Of a DNA stretch of 5,800 bases, positions 1-5,800 are shown one piece after another. The notes beneath the pieces are model-generated. The model ran no database searches, had not been told where the DNA came from, and saw only the letters and a program-made list of their open reading frames with translations. Each line of letters starts with the position of its first letter. Positions within the stretch are counted from its first letter, which is position 1. The position numbers were made by a program, and so were the translations under genes. The DNA comes from Actinomycetota bacterium (GTDB lineage Bacteria; Actinomycetota; Actinomycetes; Nanopelagicales; Nanopelagicaceae), in assembly GCA_005793655.1 (NCBI GenBank), contig SXRC01000006.1, forward strand, positions 1-5,800. Direction: 5' to 3'.

Positions 1-13
1 ATTTGTTCACACT

Positions 14-20
14 CTCCTTT
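14..20 (-). promoter_or_regulatory. Ribosome binding site of a gene running off the left edge
   Basis: Overlapping the MauE stop, the minus strand reads AAAGGAG. A GTG at 10-8 follows after only 3 bases, and the edge sequence AAAT could become an ATG if the next base outside is G, with an 11-base spacer. Either way another gene of the same operon probably starts here. Its identity cannot be seen; a thioredoxin/DsbA-like partner of MauE would be the usual neighbour. Confidence 0.45.
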
Positions 21-477
21 ATTTGTCTAGCGCAAATCTACCCTTTGGGAAGTAATACAGGAAAATCCCAACTCCAAGTAAGCCTATGTCTCGAATAATC
101 TCTGATAAGTACTTTGTCTCCTTAGGGTCGATGGGACCGCCTCCGCCAAAACATCCACAGTCAATACTCAGACCGCGAGCCCACGCTTGCGAAATTGCGA
201 TGATAAATGCCAACATGATTATGGCGCCAAATAAACCAGAAATTGAGACCGCTACTCCCAAAATAAGTAATAAACCCAGTCCAATTTCTAACCAAGGTAG
301 AACATATCCAAGAAAGTTTGCGATTGCCGTTGGTAATAACTCATAAGCCCTAACTGCCATCGCAGATTTTTGTAAGTTGCCGACCTTCAATCCACCAGCT
401 ACTAGCAACACACCACCCAAAATTAGCCGCGCTACTAAAGTTATCCAAGGTTGATAAATATCAAATTTAGCGCGCAC
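19..477 (-). CDS. MauE/DoxX-family redox-associated membrane protein
   Basis: This 152-residue integral membrane protein has four predicted helices (about 12-31, 50-73, 80-98 and 129-144). The family signature is strong: LARLILGGVLLVAGGLK-like first helix (here VARLILGGVLLVAGGLK, 15-31), the AVRAYELLP segment (41-49), LPWLEIGLGLLLILG (60-74), and RGLSIDCGCFGGGG (101-114) with Cys107 and Cys109. IIRDIGLL (127-134) begins the last helix. MauE was named for its need in disulfide formation of methylamine dehydrogenase. No methylamine genes are seen here, and actinobacterial members usually stand next to a thioredoxin- or DsbA-like gene, so a general thiol-redox role at the cytoplasmic membrane is inferred. 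The GTG start follows a good ribosome site and overlaps the upstream gene by 11 bases. A further gene appears to start just past its stop, possibly the redox partner. Confidence 0.88.
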   Translation of the reverse strand: MRAKFDIYQPWITLVARLILGGVLLVAGGLKVGNLQKSAMAVRAYELLPTAIANFLGYVLPWLEIGLGLLLILGVAVSISGLFGAIIMLAFIIAISQAWARGLSIDCGCFGGGGPIDPKETKYLSEIIRDIGLLGVGIFLYYFPKGRFALDK

Positions 478-736
478 TTTTAACTCCTTCAGATAACGAG
501 AGTGCCACTTGCTTTATCTTACCTGAATCCAAGCTTTTCTGGTTATCTATTCCACCTGATAATTGAATATTTCCTTGACTAGTCAGGACTAATTGCTTGA
601 TTAAATTAGTATTATCCCCGGTACCGCATGCAGTATCTAAATCAACGAAATGAATCAACTTACTACCAGCACTACTAAGTTGAGTTACCTTGCCATTTTT
701 TACACCGATAGCTGGTAGTAACTCAAGAGGTTTCAT
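467..736 (-). CDS. Mini-HisA/PriA-like protein (short, predicted non-catalytic half-barrel)
   Basis: The 89-residue product resembles the N-terminal half of PriA/HisA, the (beta-alpha)8-barrel phosphoribosyl isomerase of histidine (and, in actinobacteria, tryptophan) synthesis. Visible matches are KPLELLPAIGV (2-12; family form LELLPAVDV), LIHFVDLDTACGTGDN (27-42; family form WIHLVDLDAAFGRGSN) and IQLSGGIDNQKSL (57-69; family form VELSGGIRDDESL). Relative to the family, about 16-20 residues between strands 1 and 2 are missing. The first catalytic Asp (position 11 in PriA) is Gly11, and the whole C-terminal half with the second catalytic Asp is absent, so isomerase activity is not expected. 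ATG 736 is chosen because it aligns with family starts and follows AAGGG by 4 bases; a TTG at 769 lies upstream inside dnaE. The frame is unbroken and overlaps the next gene by 11 bases, which suggests an expressed protein, although a decaying remnant cannot be excluded. The homology is clear by eye; the function is unknown. Confidence 0.72.
   Translation of the reverse strand: MKPLELLPAIGVKNGKVTQLSSAGSKLIHFVDLDTACGTGDNTNLIKQLVLTSQGNIQLSGGIDNQKSLDSGKIKQVALSLSEGVKSAR
484..490 (-). promoter_or_regulatory. Shine-Dalgarno site that sets the MauE/DoxX start
   Basis: The minus strand reads GAAGGAG, then six bases, then GTG at 477-475. This supports the GTG start, which lies inside the last codons of the mini-HisA gene and so couples the two genes. 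Confidence 0.65.
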
Positions 737-743
737 TAAACCC

Positions 744-3700
744 TTAAACCAGTAAGCAGTCTGGACCAAGTACAGTTTTTAAGTCTGCACTTAAGCTTGG
801 TGAGGTTGTAACTCTCAAATTTTCATCTAATTTCATAACTGTTTTTTTATCGCCATCTATCAATCTTAAGTGCACCTCTCTTGCCCCTGGGTGTGATTTC
901 AATATTTCATTCATTCGCTCAATCACTGGTGGTGTGCACCTTGAAACCTCCATCGAGATTACAAATGGTCCAGTAGGAATCAACTTTAGGTCTGGTAAAG
1001 ATAAATCTAATGCTGAAATTCTTGGTTGCTCCTCCCGCTTATCAACTCGACCTCGAATAGCAACTATTCGATCTTCAACTAAATTTACTCCGTGAGTTGA
1101 GTAAGCAGTTGAGAAAAATAAAACATCGATGGCACCATCTAAGTCCTCTACCGTCACAATTGCCCAAGGATTGCCTTGTTTTGAAACTTTGCGCTGAATC
1201 TGTGTAATCAATCCACTAATTGTGATAATTTGATCATGGCCGACTTCAGAAATTTGGCTAATTGAATAATCTGCTACCGAACGCAGTACATGTTCAACTC
1301 CCAACAATGGATGATCAGATACATAAAGCCCCAACATTTCACGTTCATAGCCCAACAAGATCATTTTTTCCCACTCGCTATCTGGAATATCAAGTGCCAC
1401 CCCGTTAACACTGGAGGTAGTATTTGCTGAACCAAACAAATCAAATTGGCCAATAGATTCTGCTCGCTTAGCCTCAGATACCGCATCTAGCGCTTCAAGG
1501 AATACCATCATTAGGCCTCTGCGAGTATGACCTAAGGTATCGAAGGCCCCTGCTTTGATTAAAGATTCAATTGTTTTCTTATTACAGACATGCGAATCAA
1601 CCTTTGCTAAAAAATCTCCAAAACTTTGATATCTGCCTTTTTGATTTCGATTAGCAATTATTGAAGCAACTACATTTTCTCCCACATTTCTAATCGCGGT
1701 TAAACCAAAGCGAATATCAACTCCTCTGGGTGTGTAATCAGAATCTGATTCATTCACATCGGGTGGCAAAACCTTTATGCCCATTCGACGACACTCATTT
1801 AAATACAAGGCGCTTTTATCCTTATCATCCCCCACACTGGTGAGTAGCGCTGCCATGTACTCAGCTGGGTAATTAGCCTTTAGATATGCGGTCCAAAATG
1901 AGAGTAATCCATATCCAGCGCTGTGTGCTCTATTAAAAGCGTAATCAGAGAATGGGATAAGTGTTTGCCAAAGTTTTTCGATCGCATCATCTGAGAATTT
2001 ATTTATCCTCATCCCTGCTTCGAAGTGAACTTTTTCTTTATCAAGAATCTTTTTATCTTTCTTACCCATCGCTTTTCGAAGCAGATCAGCCCGACCTAAA
2101 GTAAAGCCAGCAACTTTTTGAGCAATAGCTAATACCTGTTCCTGGTAAACAATTAAGCCATAAGTATCTTTCAATATCTCATTTAGTGGCTTATCTATCT
2201 CTGAATGTATGCCAGCCGGTACTTTGCGACCATTCTTATAATCGGCATACTTATTGTGTGAATCCTCCCCCATAGGACCTGGGCGATAAAGTGCAATTAC
2301 CGCTGCAATATCTTCAAAGCTATCTGGCGCCATAGATCTGAGCAATGATCTGATCGGGCCACTATCTAGTTGGAAGACTCCTAAAGTGTCACCTCTTGAG
2401 AGTAATTCAAATGTCTTCTTGTCCTTAAGTTCAAGCTCCTCTAGAACCACCTTCTTACCTAAATTTTTTTCAATATTTGTTAGGCAATCATCTAATACTG
2501 ACAAGTTACGCAGACCAAGAAAGTCCATCTTTAACAAACCTGTTGCTTCACATGCACCCATATCAAATTGGGTGATGATTGCACCATCCGCTTCCCGGCG
2601 GTGGATTGGAATCACCTCAAGCAAAGGCTCCTTACTTAATATCACCCCTGCCGCGTGGACACCCCACTGCCGTTTTAAGCCTTCAATTCCCATGGCAGTA
2701 TCAACTATTTTCTTTGAATCAGGATCAGATTCATAGAGATTTCTAAACTCGCTAGCTTCGCCATAACGATCATTGTCCATATTAAAAATGCCACTCAATG
2801 AAATATCCTTGCCCATAATTGAAGGTGGCAATGATTTTGTTAATTTTTCTCCTAGTGCATATGGATACCCCAGGACTCGGGTGGAATCTTTAATTGCCTG
2901 CTTAGATTTAATCGTTCCGTAGGTAATAATCTGAGCCACACGATCATCACCATATTTTGTGGTTGCGTATTGAATCATCTCTGATCTTCGCCGTTCATCA
3001 AAGTCCAAATCTATATCTGGCATCGATATACGCTCTGGATTTAAAAATCTCTCAAATAACAAACCAAACTTAATCGGATCAAGCCCAGTTACACCCAGTG
3101 AGTAAGAAACTAATGAGCCAGCAGCAGAGCCTCGGCCAGGGCCTACTCTGATTCCAACCTCTCTGGCATGTTTACAAAGATCGGCAACCACTAAAAAATA
3201 TCCAGGAAAACCCATCTTTATCATGACATCTAATTCAAAGTTAAGTCGCTCTTGATATGAAGCAGGTATCTGTCCATTCATGCGATCTGATAAACCTTGA
3301 TTTGCTAGTTTTCGCAGCCAGCTATCTTCACTTTCACCTGGTGGAACGGTGAACCTTGGTAATAAATTTTCCCCCTCACGCATTATCGTTTCACAGCGTT
3401 CAGCGATAAGTAGCGTGTTATCGCACGCCTGTGGGTAATCTTTAAATAACTGGCGCATTTGTGAAGCAGTCTTTAAATAAAACTCAGAGTTTTCAAATTT
3501 GAACCGCTTTGGATCAGCCATAGTTGCACCAGATTGAACGCATAAGAGCACCTCATGAGCAGCTGCATCCTTATTGTGGGTGTAGTGCAGATCATTAGTG
3601 GCAAGTAGCGGTAAATTTAATTCCTTACCCAATTTTATTAAATCTGTAAAAACTCGTTTTTCGATATCAATTTCATGATCCATTAACTCAAGATAAAAGT

Positions 3701-4271
3701 TTTGTGCCCCAAAAATGTCACGCATGCCAGCTGCTGCATTAACTGCCTCTTTATATGCACCCATTCTTAATCTGGTTTGAACCTCACCTCCTGGACAACC
3801 AGTAGTGGCAATAATCCCGTTTGCATATTTGGCCAACAACTCCTTATCAACCCTTGGTTTGTAATAAAACCCCTCCAAGGATGCCAATGAAGAAAGTTTA
3901 AATAGATTAGAAAGACCCTGATTATTTTCAGCCAGCAAGGTCATGTGTGTGTAGGCTCCACCTGCTGAGACATCATCCTCGCCACCTTCAGCCCATTTAA
4001 CTCGCCGCTTATCAAATCTTGATTCTGGAGCAACATAAGCTTCAATCCCAATAATTGGTTTCACGCCCGCAGATTTTGCAGTTTTATGAAACTCAAAAGC
4101 ACCAAAAACATTTCCATGATCTGTAATTGCAATCGCAGGCATCTTTTGACGCGATACTTCCGCAACTAACTCAGAGATTTTGGCAGCACCATCAAGCATC
4201 GAGTATTCGGTGTGTACATGAAGATGTACGAAATTTTCCGAATTTTGCAGCTTTTCTGATGAATTAGACAT
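744..4271 (-). CDS. dnaE: DNA polymerase III alpha subunit, DnaE1 type
   Basis: This is the replicative polymerase, a 1175-residue C-family enzyme close to mycobacterial DnaE1 in size. The N-terminal PHP domain (about 14-290) opens with HLHVHTEYSMLDGAAK and keeps all expected metal ligands: H18, H20, D27, H52, E77, H109, C159, D227 and H229. In mycobacteria this domain is the proofreading 3'-5' exonuclease. The polymerase core follows, with GPGRGSAAGSLVSY (377-390), PDIDLDFDE with catalytic D421 and D423, and KMDFLGLRNL with the third Asp, D583. Next come YRPGPMG (662-668), GLIVYQEQVL (705-714) and FNRAHSAGYGLLSF (779-792). After these lie a helix-hairpin-helix region (about 820-915), QFDLF (942-946) as the likely sliding-clamp motif, and an OB fold (about 1013-1090). 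The ATG at 4271 has no Shine-Dalgarno sequence; the next Met, residue 25, would remove two metal ligands, so the first ATG is favoured. It ends seven bases before the next gene. Confidence 0.97.
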   Translation of the reverse strand: MSNSSEKLQNSENFVHLHVHTEYSMLDGAAKISELVAEVSRQKMPAIAITDHGNVFGAFEFHKTAKSAGVKPIIGIEAYVAPESRFDKRRVKWAEGGEDDVSAGGAYTHMTLLAENNQGLSNLFKLSSLASLEGFYYKPRVDKELLAKYANGIIATTGCPGGEVQTRLRMGAYKEAVNAAAGMRDIFGAQNFYLELMDHEIDIEKRVFTDLIKLGKELNLPLLATNDLHYTHNKDAAAHEVLLCVQSGATMADPKRFKFENSEFYLKTASQMRQLFKDYPQACDNTLLIAERCETIMREGENLLPRFTVPPGESEDSWLRKLANQGLSDRMNGQIPASYQERLNFELDVMIKMGFPGYFLVVADLCKHAREVGIRVGPGRGSAAGSLVSYSLGVTGLDPIKFGLLFERFLNPERISMPDIDLDFDERRRSEMIQYATTKYGDDRVAQIITYGTIKSKQAIKDSTRVLGYPYALGEKLTKSLPPSIMGKDISLSGIFNMDNDRYGEASEFRNLYESDPDSKKIVDTAMGIEGLKRQWGVHAAGVILSKEPLLEVIPIHRREADGAIITQFDMGACEATGLLKMDFLGLRNLSVLDDCLTNIEKNLGKKVVLEELELKDKKTFELLSRGDTLGVFQLDSGPIRSLLRSMAPDSFEDIAAVIALYRPGPMGEDSHNKYADYKNGRKVPAGIHSEIDKPLNEILKDTYGLIVYQEQVLAIAQKVAGFTLGRADLLRKAMGKKDKKILDKEKVHFEAGMRINKFSDDAIEKLWQTLIPFSDYAFNRAHSAGYGLLSFWTAYLKANYPAEYMAALLTSVGDDKDKSALYLNECRRMGIKVLPPDVNESDSDYTPRGVDIRFGLTAIRNVGENVVASIIANRNQKGRYQSFGDFLAKVDSHVCNKKTIESLIKAGAFDTLGHTRRGLMMVFLEALDAVSEAKRAESIGQFDLFGSANTTSSVNGVALDIPDSEWEKMILLGYEREMLGLYVSDHPLLGVEHVLRSVADYSISQISEVGHDQIITISGLITQIQRKVSKQGNPWAIVTVEDLDGAIDVLFFSTAYSTHGVNLVEDRIVAIRGRVDKREEQPRISALDLSLPDLKLIPTGPFVISMEVSRCTPPVIERMNEILKSHPGAREVHLRLIDGDKKTVMKLDENLRVTTSPSLSADLKTVLGPDCLLV

Positions 4272-4279
4272 GGGTGGTG

Positions 4280-4285
4280 AGATTA
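4280..4285 (-). promoter_or_regulatory. Possible -10 element for a leaderless dnaE transcript
   Basis: In the 30-base gap between the pseudouridine synthase stop and dnaE, the minus strand carries TAATCT. This fits the loose actinobacterial -10 pattern TANNNT and ends 8 bases before the dnaE ATG. A start of transcription there would fall at or within two bases of the ATG, giving a leaderless mRNA. No good -35 hexamer is visible, but many actinobacterial promoters lack one. The missing Shine-Dalgarno sequence in the same gap supports the idea. TANNNT is common by chance in A+T-rich DNA, so this is tentative. Confidence 0.3.
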
Positions 4286-4301
4286 CTACTGCAAATTATT
4301 T

Positions 4302-5240
4302 CTAACGGGAAATATCTGAAAGTATCTGCAATGAGCGTGTCAGATCCTCAGGATATTCGGCAGTAAATGAGAGTTGCTCACCGCTTGCTGGGTGCATAAA
4401 GCCCAATTCCTTGGCATGTAGCCATGGCCTGCTTACACCTAGCCGTGTTGCCAATACTGGGTCTGCGCCATAGGTCAGATCCCCAACCAAAGGGTGATGC
4501 AAGGCAGAAAAATGAACTCTGATCTGGTGAGTTCTACCGGTCTCAAGTTCAATCTCAAGTGAGGTAACAGCTGGAAAAACCTCCAATGTTTTGTAATGAG
4601 TGATACTTGGTTTGCCATTTGCCACAACAGCAAAGCGATAATCCTCTCTCGGATGACGATCAATTGGCGCATCAATCGTGCCAACTGTTGGATCCATATG
4701 TCCTTGCACTAAAGCGTGATAAAGCTTGGCAACAGTCCTTTGCCGAAACTGATCCTTAAGATGTGAATAGGCAATCTCATTTTTTGCAACCACCATCAAT
4801 CCTGAAGTACCAACATCTAATCTATGGACTACACCTTGTCTTTCAGCAGCACCAGAGGTTGCTAATTGATATCCAGCTGCAAAGATCGCGCCAACAACAG
4901 TTGCACCTTTCCAACCAGGACTTGGATGAGCAGCAATACCTACTGGCTTGTTGATAACAATTAAATACTCATCATCAAAGACCACATTCAAGCCATCTAT
5001 CGGCGTAGCAGTTAATTTAGCCTCACCTTTGGCTGCTGGAAGTAATATCTCTAATTGGTCTCCCGTTATAACCCGATCAGATTTGCCAACTACTTTGCCA
5101 CTTTTTGATATTTCACCGGCATCAATTAGCCCAACAATTACATTACGAGAGAGCCCCAACAATCTAGAAAGAGCGGCATCAACTCGTTCCTGATTTAGCC
5201 CCTCTGGGATTGAAAGATTTCTCACCTCGCGCTCTCTCAC
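4302..5240 (-). CDS. RluA/RluD-family 23S rRNA pseudouridine synthase
   Basis: It converts specific uridines in large-subunit rRNA to pseudouridine. The 312-residue protein has an N-terminal S4 RNA-binding domain (about residues 17-70, including ERVDAALSRLLGLSR). The RluA-type catalytic domain follows: VINKPVGIAAHPSPG at 95-109, then HRLDVGTSGLMVVAK with catalytic D142, and ETGRTHQIRVHFSALHHPLVGD at 233-254. The length fits RluD and RluC, which carry S4, and not RluA, which lacks it. The GTG start at 5240 overlaps the lspA stop by four bases and follows GGGAG with a 7-base spacer. A second GTG at 5225 has a poorer site. Such a gene beside lspA is a common actinobacterial arrangement. The E. 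coli RluD targets in helix 69 are the best guess, but actinobacterial target sites cannot be read from sequence, so I give no gene symbol. Confidence 0.93.
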   Translation of the reverse strand: MREREVRNLSIPEGLNQERVDAALSRLLGLSRNVIVGLIDAGEISKSGKVVGKSDRVITGDQLEILLPAAKGEAKLTATPIDGLNVVFDDEYLIVINKPVGIAAHPSPGWKGATVVGAIFAAGYQLATSGAAERQGVVHRLDVGTSGLMVVAKNEIAYSHLKDQFRQRTVAKLYHALVQGHMDPTVGTIDAPIDRHPREDYRFAVVANGKPSITHYKTLEVFPAVTSLEIELETGRTHQIRVHFSALHHPLVGDLTYGADPVLATRLGVSRPWLHAKELGFMHPASGEQLSFTAEYPEDLTRSLQILSDISR

Positions 5241-5722
5241 CGGTCATCTCCCTTGGTAGTAAATTTAATATTTTTCCAGCTTAGTAATGTAATGAGAATT
5301 GCAGCAGAAACCACTGACATATCAGCAATATTAAATATCGGCCAATTTGGAATCTGAATCCAATCTACTACCTCACCTTGTAATCCTCCTGGTGACCTAA
5401 AAATACGATCAGTCAGATTGCCAAATATGCCCCCCAGGGCAAGACCCAGAGCAACGGCCCACCGAGTTGAGGTTACTTTGCGTCCATAATAAAAAATGGC
5501 TGCCGCAACTATCATCGAAAAAGTTGATAAAAAGATTGTGCCACTGGTGGCAAGGCTAAAAGCCGCACCGGAATTAAATGCTAGTTTGAATTGTAGAAGT
5601 GAACCAATGATTTTCTTTGGCTCATCTGATAAATACTCAATGGCAAGTGTTTTAGTCAAATAATCTAAAGCAAAAACAATCAAAGCCATTGCTGCTAACC
5701 ATTTTCGCTGAAGTGTGTTCAG
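5237..5722 (-). CDS. lspA: Lipoprotein signal peptidase (signal peptidase II)
   Basis: This integral membrane aspartyl protease removes the signal peptide of diacylglyceryl-modified prolipoproteins. The product is 161 residues if it starts at CTG 5722, a usual length for the family. Family hallmarks are present in order: D20 in ALDYLTK at the first membrane helix, N50-SGAAF, GGIFGNLTDR with catalytic D105, and FNIADMSV with catalytic D134. Hydrophobic stretches near residues 9-22, 62-79, 87-103 and 128-148 give the expected four-helix topology. The frame stays open to TTG at 5755, but that start would sit upstream of the AGGAGG and add eleven unconserved residues. An ATG at codon 12 would begin inside the first helix and has no ribosome site. 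The stop overlaps the next gene's start as GTGA. The function is near certain; only the start codon is open. Confidence 0.95.
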   Translation of the reverse strand: MNTLQRKWLAAMALIVFALDYLTKTLAIEYLSDEPKKIIGSLLQFKLAFNSGAAFSLATSGTIFLSTFSMIVAAAIFYYGRKVTSTRWAVALGLALGGIFGNLTDRIFRSPGGLQGEVVDWIQIPNWPIFNIADMSVVSAAILITLLSWKNIKFTTKGDDR

Positions 5723-5800
5723 CGTCGTTCCTCCTTTTGCTTGCAAACCATACAAAGTGTTGCGCGAGGGAACACCTGCAATCTTGCCTTTCCAACAAAA
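5719..5800 (-). CDS. TraR/DksA-family zinc-finger protein, C-terminal end only (partial)
   Basis: Only the last 26 codons are inside the window; the 5' part lies beyond the right edge. The readable end contains RLQVFPRATLCMVCKQKEERR. This matches the end of the TraR/DksA C4 zinc-finger domain, where a segment of the type RLEA.P.A..C..CK follows the first Cys pair. The CMVC here would be the second Cys pair of the zinc site; the first pair is not visible. Family members bind the secondary channel of RNA polymerase, and actinobacterial versions are mostly uncharacterised. Its TGA stop shares two bases with the probable lspA CTG start (CTGA), and the lspA ribosome binding site lies inside this gene, so the two are likely co-transcribed and translationally coupled. 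The family call rests on a short piece but on a distinctive motif. Confidence 0.72.
   Translation of the reverse strand, partial: FVGKARLQVFPRATLCMVCKQKEERR
5730..5735 (-). promoter_or_regulatory. Strong Shine-Dalgarno site that sets the lspA start
   Basis: The minus strand reads AAAAGGAGGAACGACGCTG. A perfect AGGAGG is followed by a 7-base spacer and then CTG at 5722-5720. No ATG, GTG or TTG lies at a workable distance downstream, so this site argues for CTG as the lspA initiation codon. It lies within the coding end of the upstream zinc-finger gene. Confidence 0.7.

Noticed and set aside
86..346. Open frame of 86 codons on the plus strand
   Set aside because: It lies wholly antisense to the well-supported MauE/DoxX gene, has no recognisable domain and looks like the reverse reading of hydrophobic codons.
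737..743. Search for a terminator after dnaE
   Set aside because: Only seven bases separate dnaE from the next gene and no hairpin with a T run is visible, so read-through is expected.
737..769. Longer form of the mini-HisA starting at TTG 769
   Set aside because: The extra eleven residues come from the dnaE 3' end in another frame and do not match HisA/PriA. ATG 736 lines up with family starts and has an AAGGG site.
925..945. Partly palindromic GGTGGTGTGCACC within dnaE
   Set aside because: It lies in the coding sequence for the RCTPPVIER region, is imperfect, and has no run of T after it; chance is the simplest explanation.
2386..2736. Open frame of 116 codons on the plus strand
   Set aside because: It is antisense to the dnaE core, is Ser-rich and low in complexity, and resembles no known family.
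4475..5193. Three short open frames over the pseudouridine synthase gene (4475-4684 minus, 4763-4954 plus, 4948-5193 plus)
   Set aside because: All overlap the strongly supported synthase in other frames. None shows a recognisable domain or membership in the gene chain.
5723..5755. Longer form of lspA starting at TTG 5755
   Set aside because: It would start upstream of the AGGAGG site and add residues encoded by the zinc-finger gene's 3' end, unlike LspA family N-termini.

Overview
The window is a compact, minus-strand block of bacterial housekeeping genes with almost no non-coding DNA. The content points to an actinobacterium. It has a DnaE1-type replicative polymerase with a complete PHP metal site, a MauE/DoxX protein with the RGLSIDCGCFGGGG motif, and the TraR/DksA zinc finger - lspA - RluA-family synthase - dnaE order seen in that phylum. 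Base composition looks low for the phylum (about 40-45% G+C by eye). Together with the tight packing and overlapping genes, this suggests a streamlined aquatic lineage such as the freshwater acI group (Nanopelagicales). That placement is an inference, not something the sequence proves.

In transcription order, from right to left: the 3' end of a TraR/DksA-type zinc-finger gene (5719-5800) overlaps lspA, lipoprotein signal peptidase (5237-5722, probably a CTG start). lspA overlaps an RluA/RluD-family pseudouridine synthase by a GTGA junction (4302-5240). After a 30-base gap comes dnaE (744-4271), which has no visible Shine-Dalgarno sequence and may be read from its own leaderless promoter. Seven bases further on is an 89-codon gene (467-736) that resembles a shortened, catalytically dead N-terminal half of the histidine/tryptophan isomerase HisA/PriA. 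It overlaps a four-helix MauE/DoxX redox membrane protein (19-477). A ribosome binding site at the left edge shows that another gene follows.

The right-hand genes serve transcription regulation, lipoprotein maturation and rRNA modification. dnaE copies the chromosome, and MauE probably handles thiol redox chemistry at the membrane with a partner gene beyond the left edge. The only clearly unusual item is the mini-HisA/PriA gene. I see no mobile element, CRISPR array, tRNA, rRNA or defence system, and no stretch over 300 bases lacks a gene.
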